A DNA stretch of 64,000 bases from Catellatospora sichuanensis (GTDB lineage: Bacteria; Actinomycetota; Actinomycetes; Mycobacteriales; Micromonosporaceae). The notes beneath the pieces were generated by a model. That model made no database searches, was not told where the DNA came from, and saw only the letters and a program-made list of their open reading frames with translations. Below are positions 27,134-35,538 of the stretch, one piece after another (position 1 is the stretch's first letter; each line of letters opens with the position of its first letter). The DNA lies in NCBI RefSeq assembly GCF_007483665.1, contig NZ_ML660187.1:205343-269342 (forward strand). The letters are read 5' to 3'. A program made the position numbers and the translations under genes.

Positions 27134-29530
27134 CTACGGAGCCGTCACCTGAATGCTGTGCCAGGTGTAGCCGGAGACGAGTCCGTCCGCGGTGAAGCTG
27201 CGCACCTCGATCTGCAGCCAGTACTCCTGCTGCTCGGGGGTGAACGTCACGGTCGCCTTGCCGTCGGGTCCGGCGGCGACACGCTGGATCTCGCCCTCGT
27301 ACCCGATCCGGTATTCGAACTCGGTGGTGCCGGCGAGCTGCGCCGTGAAGGTGATCTCCTGCGGCTGCCCGACCACGCCGTCCGTCGCCGAGATCAGCGG
27401 CTCGAGGCCGTTCACCGCGATGGAGTGGTAGGCCGGGTCCGAGAGCAGGCCGTCGGCGCTACGCGACTGCACCAGGAGGCTGTACCAGCCACCGTAGGTG
27501 CTGTTGTAGACACGAGGGGTCCACTCCACCGACGCGGTGCCGTCCGGCGCCGCGGCGATCACCTGCTCCGGTCCGTCATCGAACCGGTAGACGTACTCGA
27601 CCACCTCCGGCACGGCCGGGGTGAACACGAACGTCCCGGGCATCCCGATACCGCCGCCCCGGATGCCGTTCGGGTAGACGGCCGACTCCACGCCCGGCGC
27701 GATCGACGCCGGGTAGAAGGCGACGCCCGACTCCTCCGAGGTGAACCCGTCGGCGGTGCGGCTGCTGACATCGAGCGTGTTGTAGCCCGCCCGCGTCGCG
27801 GTGAACGGGAGGGTGACGGAGCCGTCCGGGCCGGCCGCCACGGTCTGCGCGGGCTGCTCGTCCTCCTGGTACCGGTTGAACTGGTACGTGTACTCCACGA
27901 CGCCGTGCATCCGGGGCTTGAAGGTGAAGTGGCCCTTCGTGCCGACCGGAAGACCCTGCGTGCCGTCCATCGGGAAGTCGGTAGAGATGATCTCCGGCGC
28001 GGTCCAGACCGAGAGCTGCCTCCAGTTCTCCCCCGAGAGCAGGCCGGTCGCCGTCGTGCTGCGCACGTAGACCGTCGAGCCCTGGACCGACGGGGTGACG
28101 ACGACCTGGGCGGTGCCGTCCGCGGCCGCGGCGACCGTCTGGTCCGGGCCGTCGTCGAGCCGGTAGGTGTACGACACGACGTCGTCCATGTTCGGCCGGA
28201 AGGTCAGGTGGTGCGGGTCGCCTGCCCAGGCCTCAGGATCGGCGTCCTCGATCATCGGCGCGGTCCGGCGCACGATGAAGTTGTACGAGACCTGGCTGGA
28301 GGAGTTGCCCGCCCGGTCGACGCTGTACACGTACAGCGTCTGGTATCCGTCCCGGGTCGGGGTGATCGGCACGGTGACCGCGGCGCCGAGGCTCGGCGCG
28401 GCGACGTACTGGTAGGCGCCGCCGATGCCGTACCGGTAGCCGGCCACGTCGGCCACTCCGTTGGCGCTGAACGTGAAGTCGCCCGCGAGGCCGGGGCCGC
28501 CATGCGTCCACTGCCCGTCGTTGGGGTAGTCGACGGAGCTGACCAGCGGCGGCTGGGACGGCCGCTCCCGGTCCACGGTGAACCGGCATTCGGCGCTCCA
28601 CGGCCCGGCCACGTCGTCGTCCGCGGCGCGCACCGCGGCAACGTAGGTGCGGCCCTGCTCCAGCACGCCGCTCGGGACCGTCCCGGACACCCACCGCGGC
28701 GCGTAGCTGCGGTAGGTCGTCCACTCGACGCGCTTCTCGGGCTCGTCGGCGGGCCACACCGCGAACGTCGGCATGATCGGGTCGCCGATGGTGTTGCCCG
28801 GCGCGACGTCGGGGTCGGTGGCCCACGCGGTGATCGTGGGGGTGGCGGTGGGGATGAAGAGCGCCTGCTCCACGCCGCAGCTCTGGTTGGCGACGGTGAG
28901 CTGCGTGGGGGCACCCGGTGCCGCGTTGGCGGTGATCGAGATGCCGGTGTTGCGCACGCGGCGGCCGTAGTGCAGGTTGCCCTCGACCTCCTCCGGCACA
29001 CGCAGTGCGAGCGTCAGCGAGGTCTGCCCGGCGGCGAGCGAGTCGCGCACCAGGTCGAGGACGTCCACGCGAAGGTACCGGGGCGGGCAGGAAGGCCCGT
29101 CGAACCCGGCGAGCCTGGCCAGCTCCTGCGGCGGGGCGGCCCAGGTGGTGCTCCCACTCACCGGGGAGGTCCGCCACAGTTCCAGGCTGCGCTGCTTGTC
29201 GCAGTCGTTGGCCGCGGTCTCCGTGGCCGCGAAGGCCGCCGCGGAGATCGTCTTGCCCCGGTAGGCGGACAGGTCGTACGTGAAGTACGCCCGAGACTTG
29301 TGGTGCTTGCCGGCGTCGTCGCGCCACGAGCCCACGGGCATGTCGTACGCGGTGACGTCGATGTAGGGGGTGTTCTTGTCCCGCGAATCGGTGTGGGCCC
29401 ACGTGCTCGCGGTGACGAAGGTCATCGTCGCCGCGTCGGCCGGCCGGCTCGGCGCGAGCACGCCCGCGGCCGCCAGCGCCAGCACGCCGCCCAGCACAGC
29501 CAGGCGCCTGCCCCCGTAATACTTGATCAC
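27134..29530 (-). CDS. Large secreted multi-domain repeat protein
   Basis: 798-residue exported protein: signal peptide (about 1-34, ending ADA). The N-terminal domain (about 35-200) resembles a DNRLRE/CBM-like beta-sandwich (SRAYFTYDLSAYRGKTISAAAF). Next come a region of about 130 residues with two Cys, then at least five Ig-like repeats of about 90-100 residues. Each repeat has a 'F-x-P-x(4-5)-V-x-[ES]-Y-x-Y-x-[FL]-D' strand and ends in the pattern SRTADG or RSADGL. Similar proteins are common in Micromonosporaceae exoproteomes; no enzymatic motif is visible. Adhesive or carbohydrate-binding function is a guess. GTG start with GGAGG four bases upstream. Confidence 0.82.
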   Translation of the reverse strand: MIKYYGGRRLAVLGGVLALAAAGVLAPSRPADAATMTFVTASTWAHTDSRDKNTPYIDVTAYDMPVGSWRDDAGKHHKSRAYFTYDLSAYRGKTISAAAFAATETAANDCDKQRSLELWRTSPVSGSTTWAAPPQELARLAGFDGPSCPPRYLRVDVLDLVRDSLAAGQTSLTLALRVPEEVEGNLHYGRRVRNTGISITANAAPGAPTQLTVANQSCGVEQALFIPTATPTITAWATDPDVAPGNTIGDPIMPTFAVWPADEPEKRVEWTTYRSYAPRWVSGTVPSGVLEQGRTYVAAVRAADDDVAGPWSAECRFTVDRERPSQPPLVSSVDYPNDGQWTHGGPGLAGDFTFSANGVADVAGYRYGIGGAYQYVAAPSLGAAVTVPITPTRDGYQTLYVYSVDRAGNSSSQVSYNFIVRRTAPMIEDADPEAWAGDPHHLTFRPNMDDVVSYTYRLDDGPDQTVAAAADGTAQVVVTPSVQGSTVYVRSTTATGLLSGENWRQLSVWTAPEIISTDFPMDGTQGLPVGTKGHFTFKPRMHGVVEYTYQFNRYQEDEQPAQTVAAGPDGSVTLPFTATRAGYNTLDVSSRTADGFTSEESGVAFYPASIAPGVESAVYPNGIRGGGIGMPGTFVFTPAVPEVVEYVYRFDDGPEQVIAAAPDGTASVEWTPRVYNSTYGGWYSLLVQSRSADGLLSDPAYHSIAVNGLEPLISATDGVVGQPQEITFTAQLAGTTEFEYRIGYEGEIQRVAAGPDGKATVTFTPEQQEYWLQIEVRSFTADGLVSGYTWHSIQVTAP

Positions 29531-29586
29531 ACGACCTCCGTTGGTAGACGTGAAAGCGGTGGGATCGTAGCGGCGCGGCCGGACCG

Positions 29587-29613
29587 CCGCCGACCCGGTT
29601 TCCGGGTCGGCGG
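29587..29613. promoter_or_regulatory. Perfect inverted repeat in a divergent intergenic region
   Basis: CCGCCGACCCGG-TTT-CCGGGTCGGCGG, 12-bp perfect arms, 57 nt upstream of the secreted-protein start and 141 nt upstream of the epimerase start. In a divergent region it cannot terminate either gene, so an operator or leader-hairpin role is possible. Confidence 0.4.
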
Positions 29614-29753
29614 GTCCCGGACCCGGCAGCGGAACGAGATCTTCACGCTCCGTGTACGCAAGGCCACCCGGCCGACAGGCTGCCCCCGACCAGGGCCGGT
29701 CAGGGTAAGCTCTCCGCTGGTCGCGATCGTCGATTGGTTACAGGGAGTGTCTG

Positions 29754-30818
29754 GTGAGCGTTGCGTTGGTGACCGGTTCGGCCGGTCTGATCGGTTCCGA
29801 GGCAGCCCGCCACTTCGCCGGCCTGGGCATGCACGTCGTCGGCCTCGACAACGACATGCGCAAGTACTTCTTCGGCGAGGACGGCTCGACGGCCTGGAGC
29901 CTGGTGAACCTCACCAGCAAGCTCGGCGACTCGTACACCCACTACGACGTCGACATCCGCGACCGTGACGTGCTCAACAAGATCTTCGAGCGGTACGGCA
30001 AGGACATCTCGCTGGTGATCCACACCGCGGCCCAGCCCAGCCACGACTGGGCGGCCAAGGAGCCGTTCACCGACTTCGACGTCAACGCCGTCGGCACGCT
30101 GAACGTGCTGGAGTACACCCGCCAGCACTGCCCCGACGCCGCGTTCATCTTCTGCTCGACGAACAAGGTCTACGGCGACACCCCGAACCGCCTCCCGCTG
30201 GTCGAGCAGGAGACCCGGTACGAGATCGACCCGAACCACCAGTTCGCGGGCGGCATCACCGAAGACATGACGATCGACAACAGCATGCACTCGATCTTCG
30301 GCGTGTCCAAGGTCGCCGCGGACGTGGCGGTGCAGGAGTACGGCCGCTACTTCGGCATGAAGACGGCGTCCTTCCGCGGCGGCACGCTGACCGGCCCGGC
30401 CCACTCGGCCGCCGAGCTGCACGGCTTCCTGGCGTACCTGATGCGCTGCGTGATGGAGGGCCGCACCTACAACCTGTTCGGCTACAAGGGCAAGATGGTC
30501 CGCGACGCCATCCACTCGCACGACGTGCTCACCGCGTTCGAGGCCTTCTTCCGCAACCCGCGTTCCGGCGAGGTCTACAACCTGGGCGGCGGCCGCTTCT
30601 CCAACACCTCGCACCTCGAGGCCTTCGCCATCGCCGAGAAGATCGCGGGCAGGGAAGCGAAGGTCAACTACGTGGAGCAGGCCCGCATGGGCGACCACCA
30701 GTGGTACGTCAGCGACATGGCCAAGTTCCAGGCGCACTACCCGGACTGGCGGATGACGTACGACGTGCCCGCTATCCTCAACGAGATCTACGAGGCCAAC
30801 GCCGACAAGTGGATGTAG
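29754..30818 (+). CDS. NAD-dependent sugar epimerase/dehydratase-like protein
   Basis: 354-residue extended SDR protein with the N-terminal NAD motif [10 protein letters not shown]. It resembles the CDP-paratose 2-epimerase/UDP-sugar epimerase group ([60 protein letters not shown]). The usual catalytic YxxxK appears here as FGVSK, with Phe at the Tyr position; I recall this being shared by close homologues. The substrate is unknown. GTG start with AGGGAG upstream. Followed by a WecG/TagA glycosyltransferase after 35 bp, so both probably act on one envelope glycan. Confidence 0.85.
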   Translation: MSVALVTGSAGLIGSEAARHFAGLGMHVVGLDNDMRKYFFGEDGSTAWSLVNLTSKLGDSYTHYDVDIRDRDVLNKIFERYGKDISLVIHTAAQPSHDWAAKEPFTDFDVNAVGTLNVLEYTRQHCPDAAFIFCSTNKVYGDTPNRLPLVEQETRYEIDPNHQFAGGITEDMTIDNSMHSIFGVSKVAADVAVQEYGRYFGMKTASFRGGTLTGPAHSAAELHGFLAYLMRCVMEGRTYNLFGYKGKMVRDAIHSHDVLTAFEAFFRNPRSGEVYNLGGGRFSNTSHLEAFAIAEKIAGREAKVNYVEQARMGDHQWYVSDMAKFQAHYPDWRMTYDVPAILNEIYEANADKWM

Positions 30819-30853
30819 TCCCCCCGATCGGCGCGCACACCCCGAGGAACGTC

Positions 30854-31672
30854 ATGACGACGACGCTTAACAGCGGCAGCAAGCGCAACGTGCTCGGCGT
30901 CCTCGTCGACGCCACGGACTACGACGACGCCACCGAGCGCATCATCCGCGCCGCGGCGGACGGGCGGCCGTTCGCGGTCACCGCGCTCGCGGTGCACGGG
31001 GTGATGGAGGGCGTCGCCGACGGCACGCTCGGCGCGCAGCTCAACAGCTTCGACCTGATCACCCCGGACGGCCAGCCGGTGCGCTGGGCGCTCAACCTGC
31101 TGCACGGCGCCGGGCTGCGCGACCGGGTGTACGGACCGGAGCTCACCCTGCGGGTGCTCGGCCGGGCCGCCGAACAGGGCCTGCCGGTGTACCTCTACGG
31201 CTCGACCCAGCCTGTGCTGGACCTGCTGATCCCGGCGCTGATCGCGAAATTCCCGGCGCTGAAGATCGCCGGGAGCGAGCCGTCGAAGTTCCGCGGTGTG
31301 GAGCCCGGCGAGCCCGAGCAGATCGCGGCGCGCATCACCGGCTCGGGCGCCCGGATCGTGCTGGTCGGCCTCGGCTGCCCGCGGCAGGAGAAGTTCGCCT
31401 ACGCGATGCGGCCGTACCTGGCGATGCCGCTGCTGGCGGTCGGGGCGGCGTTCGACTACCACGCCGGCGGGCTGCGCAAGCCGCCCGCGTGGATGCAGCG
31501 GAACGCCCTGGAGTGGCTGTGGCGCCTGGGACTGGAGCCCAAGCGCCTGTGGCGTCGCTACCTGATCCTCAACCCGAAGTACCTGGCCCGCCTCACCGCC
31601 CAGAAGACCCGCCTCTGGCGCGCCACCCCGGTCACCCCCGCCACGAACTCCCCCTCAACCTTCGCGGTCTGA
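30854..31672 (+). CDS. WecG/TagA/CpsF-family glycosyltransferase (GT26)
   Basis: 272-residue GT26 family enzyme, which adds a sugar (e.g. N-acetylmannosamine or related) to a lipid-linked glycan. Typical motifs: TALAVHGVMEG, LITPDGQPVRWALN, GPELTLRVL, YLYGS, VLVGLGCPRQEKFA and AVGAAFDYHAGGLRKPPAWMQ. The C-terminus (EWLWRLGLEPKRLWRRYL) is the basic amphipathic membrane-binding tail usual for the family. ATG with AGGA upstream; expected to be cotranscribed with the epimerase-like gene. Confidence 0.9.
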   Translation: MTTTLNSGSKRNVLGVLVDATDYDDATERIIRAAADGRPFAVTALAVHGVMEGVADGTLGAQLNSFDLITPDGQPVRWALNLLHGAGLRDRVYGPELTLRVLGRAAEQGLPVYLYGSTQPVLDLLIPALIAKFPALKIAGSEPSKFRGVEPGEPEQIAARITGSGARIVLVGLGCPRQEKFAYAMRPYLAMPLLAVGAAFDYHAGGLRKPPAWMQRNALEWLWRLGLEPKRLWRRYLILNPKYLARLTAQKTRLWRATPVTPATNSPSTFAV

Positions 31673-31696
31673 CCCACCCCACCCACCCGCCGTCAT

Positions 31697-31771
31697 CCGG
31701 GTCGCAACTCTTAAAGAGTCGCGGCTTCCAGGGGAGACGGATGCCGCGACCTTTTAAGAGTTGCGACCCGG
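31697..31771. repeat. Intergenic nested inverted repeat, copy B
   Basis: 29-nt arms (31697-31725 and 31743-31771) pair at 27 of 29 positions around a 17-nt loop. The left arm contains ACTCT-TAA-AGAGT. It lies between convergent genes, 24 nt after the glycosyltransferase stop. Confidence 0.78.
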
Positions 31772-31809
31772 GTGGACGGCGTGGGCCGGCGGGGAGGCCG
31801 GTGGGGAGG

Positions 31810-32148
31810 TTACCTGCGCAGGTAGATGAGGCCCAGGACGGAGCGGGTGGCGTCGAACCAGCGGTCGAACCACTCCTCGGTGGGCGGTGCGTTGCGGGGC
31901 GGGAGCTCCAGGAGCAGGCCGCGCAGCAGCGGGTGGTCGACGAGGGTGGACTCGGCGGGCATGTCCAGCCAGCTCGACGGAGCGAACGACTGCTCGCCGA
32001 ACCTGTCCAGGCCGAGCGCCTGCAGCGGCCCGGGGCCCGGCTCCAGCAGGGTGTCTCCCGGCAACTGGACCCGTTCGGAGTCGCGCAGGTTGCGCTCGCG
32101 CGGAGCGGGGCTGGCGTTCTGGCTGGGCACGTGTTCAGGCATCGTCAT
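31810..32148 (-). CDS. Hypothetical protein (112 aa)
   Basis: 112-residue soluble protein with no motif I recognise. The N-terminal third is polar and Pro-rich; the C-terminal third (EEWFDRWFDATRSVLGLIYLRR) is probably helical and amphipathic. ATG at 32148 with GGACGAAG directly upstream. Codon use is like its neighbours. Convergent with the GT26 gene and divergent from the next gene. Confidence 0.65.
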   Translation of the reverse strand: MTMPEHVPSQNASPAPRERNLRDSERVQLPGDTLLEPGPGPLQALGLDRFGEQSFAPSSWLDMPAESTLVDHPLLRGLLLELPPRNAPPTEEWFDRWFDATRSVLGLIYLRR

Positions 32149-32314
32149 CTTCGTCCTACCCGGTCGGCGAGTTTCGCGGTGTGGTGGGGCGCCGTCTGAT
32201 ACAACGACCGCAACGGAATGCAGGCGACGGTCTACCCGCGATCGTCACTGCACGTGTTGCTTGCGTGACTATGCGCAAGCAAACCAGTTGTGCATCACGT
32301 GCGGGGGAACCACC

Positions 32315-33088
32315 ATGGTCGCTGAACCGGCGTCCACACCATTGCCATCTCAGGTCACGCCGGCGCAGCTGATCGGCGAGATCAGCCGGCTCGTCCGGCA
32401 GCTGCCCTGTCCGCACTGCGGCCAGGAGGGCGCCGACTCCGCGCGCGCCCACTACCAGGCGGTGGTCCCGGCGGCCCGGGAACCCTACGACGACGTCGCC
32501 CCGCTCGACCCGCTGGACGAGATCGGCGACGACGAGCGCTGGCTGTGGCGCCTGGTCGAGGAGGCCGAGCGCGTCGCCGCGGCCGCGCCTCCCGGGCCGG
32601 ATCCGCGCCAGGTCGCGCTCGCCGAGCAGCGCTGCCAGGAGGCGTACGAGGCCGAGCAGAAGGTCCAGACGCGCATCCACGCGACCATCACCGCGCTCGC
32701 CCAGCCGTCGTCATGGCTGCGGCCCCGCCACCGGTCCGCGCTCGCCCGGCACCTGCGCGAGGACCGGGCCGCCGCCGTGCTGACCGCGATCCAGCGGGGA
32801 CGCATCGAGGAGATCCGGGGCCGGCTGCGTGCCGTCGCCAACCGGCGGGCCGACTACCTCACGGCGCATCGCGCCACGCTGGAGGCCGGGCGCAACGCGC
32901 GGGTGGAACTGACCCGGGTGCTCGACGACCTGATCGACCGGTACGCCCGGATGGCGCAGCCGCCCGCCTGGTTCAAGTTCGGGCTGGACTACCCGCCGGA
33001 ACCCGGCACGCGCCGGGAGTGGCTGCAGCACGCCCGGGAGACGATGATCGAGCGGCGCCGCGCCAACCTGCACCGCGTCCTGCTGTAG
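32315..33088 (+). CDS. Hypothetical coiled-coil protein with CxxC motif
   Basis: 257-residue protein starting at an ATG preceded by GGGGGAACC. A CPHCGQEG pair at about residue 36 resembles half of a zinc ribbon. The rest is Arg/Ala/Glu-rich and largely helical (about 85-245), with a Trp-rich end. The reading frame stays open upstream and encodes further cysteines (CTCC...LCITCGG) immediately before the ATG. A TTG at 32261 could therefore give a longer form with a second metal-binding half. No known family recognised. Confidence 0.7.
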   Translation: MVAEPASTPLPSQVTPAQLIGEISRLVRQLPCPHCGQEGADSARAHYQAVVPAAREPYDDVAPLDPLDEIGDDERWLWRLVEEAERVAAAAPPGPDPRQVALAEQRCQEAYEAEQKVQTRIHATITALAQPSSWLRPRHRSALARHLREDRAAAVLTAIQRGRIEEIRGRLRAVANRRADYLTAHRATLEAGRNARVELTRVLDDLIDRYARMAQPPAWFKFGLDYPPEPGTRREWLQHARETMIERRRANLHRVLL

Positions 33089-33107
33089 TCGGCCGGGTAC
33101 GACGAAA

Positions 33108-33147
33108 GACCCCCTTCTGCGCCCTTGAGGGTGGCGCGAAGGGGGTC
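33108..33147. terminator. Hairpin terminator
   Basis: GACCCCCTTC (33108-33117) pairs with GAAGGGGGTC (33138-33147), with additional GCGCC/GGCGC pairing inside. Lies between convergent genes. Confidence 0.75.
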
Positions 33148-33192
33148 CCCCGCAAGCGTGATCCAGAGCTGTAACCCGGGCGCGGGTTCGTC

Positions 33193-33417
33193 CTAGAGAT
33201 CGAACTCCCCGTCCTTGGCACCCTCCACAAAGGCGTCCCACTCGTCCGGCGTGAAGATCAATGCCGGTCCGGCGGGATTCTTGGAGTCGCGAAGCGCGAT
33301 CGCACCACCAACAAACGCGACTTCAACGCAGTTGTCGCAGTTCGGCCCACTCCGCGTGCTCTTGTACCAACGTGCTTCACTCAGATCGACTCGAAACCCC
33401 TTGGTCTCGACTTCCAT
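33193..33417 (-). CDS. DUF397 domain protein
   Basis: 74-residue DUF397 protein with the family core RWYKSTRSGPNCDNCVEVAF and ALRDSKNP...FTPDEWDAFV. DUF397 proteins are small partners of XRE/Scr1-type regulators in sporulating actinomycetes and often antagonise them. ATG with AGGAG upstream. Its start lies 37 bp inside the end of the XRE gene, a long coding overlap that enforces co-expression. Confidence 0.93.
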   Translation of the reverse strand: MEVETKGFRVDLSEARWYKSTRSGPNCDNCVEVAFVGGAIALRDSKNPAGPALIFTPDEWDAFVEGAKDGEFDL

Positions 33418-34265
33418 AGTGGCTCCTCCGCCAGTTGTGCGATCAGCTCGGCGGACTCCTCGGGGCTCAACGCAGCCCTCCGGATGTTCTCGAAGATCTT
33501 GGTGTACTTCCCCAGCTCATCGTTTTTTTCCAGGAAAAGTCCCCCGGTCGCATTCTCCGCGTAAACGACATCTGAGTCACCTGGTTCGGGAAACTCCAGG
33601 ATGGCGAAAGTACCGTCCATACCGGCGTGTGGACCTGCCTCGAACGGCAACACTTGCAAGGTCACGTTAGGCCACGAGGCTGCTTCGGCCAGTAGCCGAA
33701 GCTGGTCTCGCATGACCTTGTCGCCGCCCACGGGCCGGCTCACCACCGACTCATCGAGCACCACCTGAAACCTGATCGCATCGTCTTGTCGCGTGAGCAA
33801 CGATTGGCGGCCCATCCGGACACGGACACGATTCATGATCGCTTCTTCGTCCCAGTCCGGCCAGGCGCCGCGAATCATCGCCTCGGCATACTCGGCTGAT
33901 TGCAGCAGGCCGGGGACAACCTGCTGTTCGTACGCGCGGATGGAGCTGGCCGCAGCCTCCAGCCCGACATAAGCGCCCACGAGCACGCTGCTGTAGGGAT
34001 GCCACCAGCCCTTCTGCCGGGCCTCCTTGGCGATCTCCACCAGCACGTCGACCTCACCGGCCGGCGTGTTGTAGATCGTCAACATCTCTCGGACGTCGCG
34101 ACTGGTCACCGAGCTGTGCCCGGTCTCGATCCGCGAGATCTTGGACTGTGAGCACTCCATCCTCTCGGCCACGAACTCCAGCGTGATGCCGGCATGTTCG
34201 CGCCGCTTGCGCAGTTCGGCACCGAGTCTTCGTCGGCGCACTGTCGGGCTCTGTCGGGTTGTCAC
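33381..34265 (-). CDS. XRE-family regulator with Scr1-like (DUF5753) domain
   Basis: 294-residue transcription factor. HTH at about 15-70 (LGAELRKRREHAGITLEFVAERM, SQSKISRIETG). The C-terminal Scr1/DUF5753 domain (about 105-285) has YEQQVVPGLLQSAEYAEAM, RQSLLTRQD and LQVLPFEAGPH...AILEF. GTG at 34265 has GGAGG six bases upstream; the frame is open for 76 more codons but that extension looks non-coding. Works with the overlapping DUF397 protein, a common regulatory pair in Streptomyces and Micromonosporaceae development. Confidence 0.93.
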   Translation of the reverse strand: MTTRQSPTVRRRRLGAELRKRREHAGITLEFVAERMECSQSKISRIETGHSSVTSRDVREMLTIYNTPAGEVDVLVEIAKEARQKGWWHPYSSVLVGAYVGLEAAASSIRAYEQQVVPGLLQSAEYAEAMIRGAWPDWDEEAIMNRVRVRMGRQSLLTRQDDAIRFQVVLDESVVSRPVGGDKVMRDQLRLLAEAASWPNVTLQVLPFEAGPHAGMDGTFAILEFPEPGDSDVVYAENATGGLFLEKNDELGKYTKIFENIRRAALSPEESAELIAQLAEEPLWKSRPRGFESI

Positions 34266-34649
34266 GGCGCACCTCCGCGACGCACGTCGGCGGAGGCACG
34301 AAAGTCGATGCCCCCGCCCGATGGAACTTGCATATGTCGTGTTGCGAGTCTGCTCCGACGATCGGCGAATCTTCAACCGGCCGAACGCACAGAGGGTGCG
34401 ACACGACATCACCGGGGAGACCGACACCAGCTTGTCACATACCGGACGAAGGACACCAGTGCGCATACGCACTTTGCAACTTGCATTAAGCAAAGTCTTC
34501 CGGCACAGTGTCTGTTATGGCCCCCGCTGTGCTGATCTTCCGTTTTCATGATCACGCACGGTGGGCGGAGCTTCACCTCTAGCGTTCAACGAGCGACTCC
34601 CGATTACGTGTTGTCCATTCGCACCGGTACGAGAGAGCAAGGAGAAAAG
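34266..34649. promoter_or_regulatory. Divergent control region of the XRE/DUF397 pair
   Basis: 384 bp without a supported gene. Compared with the surrounding DNA it is AT-rich around 34455-34560. The 9-mer AACTTGCAT occurs twice (34325-34333 and 34478-34486). The second copy lies inside an inverted repeat ACTTTGC-N12-GCAAAGT (34471-34496) and next to GTGCG-CATA-CGCAC. These are candidate operators for the XRE regulator. Confidence 0.45.
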
Positions 34650-34967
34650 GTGACTCCCCAAGCCGGCGACATCCTCCACGTCACTCGCGAAGCCAGCGTC
34701 CAGTTCCTGCGCCCGATGATGTTCCGGGTGATCCGCGTGCACGACTGGCCGACCTACGAGGGCTGGGTGTGGCTCGACGGCTACCAGCTCAACGCCGCCG
34801 GTGACGCCGTGGAGCGCCGCTCGATCTTCGTACAGCGTGCCGGCCTGCGCATAGTGCCCGACAACAGCGCCTCGGCCCGCGCCCGCACGGTGCCCAGCCG
34901 CGTCGGCCAGCGCCCCGCACTGAGCCGCACCCCGCACCTGCGCCCCGCGACCGCGGGCGCTCGCTGA
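34650..34967 (+). CDS. Small conserved hypothetical protein
   Basis: 105-residue protein starting at GTG 34650 with AAGGAG six bases upstream. The core (about 5-72: GDILHVTREASVQFLRPMMF, WPTYEGWVWLDGYQLN, RSIFVQRAGL) is beta-rich and compact; the tail is Arg/Ala/Pro-rich. I believe homologues are widespread in Micromonosporaceae but know no function. Divergent from the XRE/DUF397 pair and possibly controlled by the same region. Confidence 0.8.
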   Translation: MTPQAGDILHVTREASVQFLRPMMFRVIRVHDWPTYEGWVWLDGYQLNAAGDAVERRSIFVQRAGLRIVPDNSASARARTVPSRVGQRPALSRTPHLRPATAGAR

Positions 34968-35139
34968 GGATTTCTCGCGATCGGCCTCCGGCCTGCCCAT
35001 ACCGGATCTACGCTCGAATAACCCTAGTTGAACGACGGTGGCGACTCGCCCGGCCGACTGCAGTCCGCAGGCTGCCGCGACGAGTTCCTACCGTCTGCCC
35101 TCGCGTGGCACGGCACCCGCTCACCCGGGGGACGGCGCC

Positions 35140-35463
35140 ATGGACATCCGAACGATCGCTTCTGGACGCGAGCCCAGGGCGACCATTCCACATCGGCCCC
35201 ACCGGCTCGCCGCACTGTGCGGTGCGGCGCTGGCAGCGGCGTTCTTCACGCCGGTGCCGGCCACCGCCGGGGCGACCGAGGTGCGGGCCGCAACGGTTGC
35301 GGACGCATCCATCGCGCGGCAGGCACCGTTGCCCGCCGCAGTCAGTGCCCACTCCGTGCCACCCGAGCTGATGGCACGTTCGCTCATCTCCACCGGCATG
35401 ATCGGCATCGGTCTCGCGCTGGGCGGGATCGTCATCGTCACCCACCGGCGCCGCCAGTGGTGA
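35140..35463 (+). CDS. Small exported membrane-anchored protein
   Basis: 107-residue protein with an N-terminal signal (about 20-45, LAALCGAALAAAFFTPVPATAGA), an extracytoplasmic stretch of about 35 residues, then a C-terminal membrane helix and basic end (GIGLALGGIVIVTHRRRQW). The layout is that of a sortase substrate, but no LAXTG/LPXTG motif precedes the helix, so it is probably retained in the membrane. ATG start with only a weak GGGGGA upstream. Function unknown. Confidence 0.65.
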   Translation: MDIRTIASGREPRATIPHRPHRLAALCGAALAAAFFTPVPATAGATEVRAATVADASIARQAPLPAAVSAHSVPPELMARSLISTGMIGIGLALGGIVIVTHRRRQW

Positions 35464-35538
35464 CGTGCCGCCTGCCGGACAGGAACGCGCCCATGCCGCG
35501 ACTGCGACCTGGGCGCGTTCTCGTGCCTGCGGCGGACG

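Noticed and set aside
27095..29968. 957-codon plus-strand frame opposite the secreted repeat protein
   Set aside because: Antisense shadow; its first residues derive from the palindrome at 27084-27127, which explains identical peptides on both strands.
35140..35463. Sortase substrate for SrtE
   Set aside because: It has the membrane helix and basic tail of a sorting signal, but no LAXTG/LPXTG motif before the helix.
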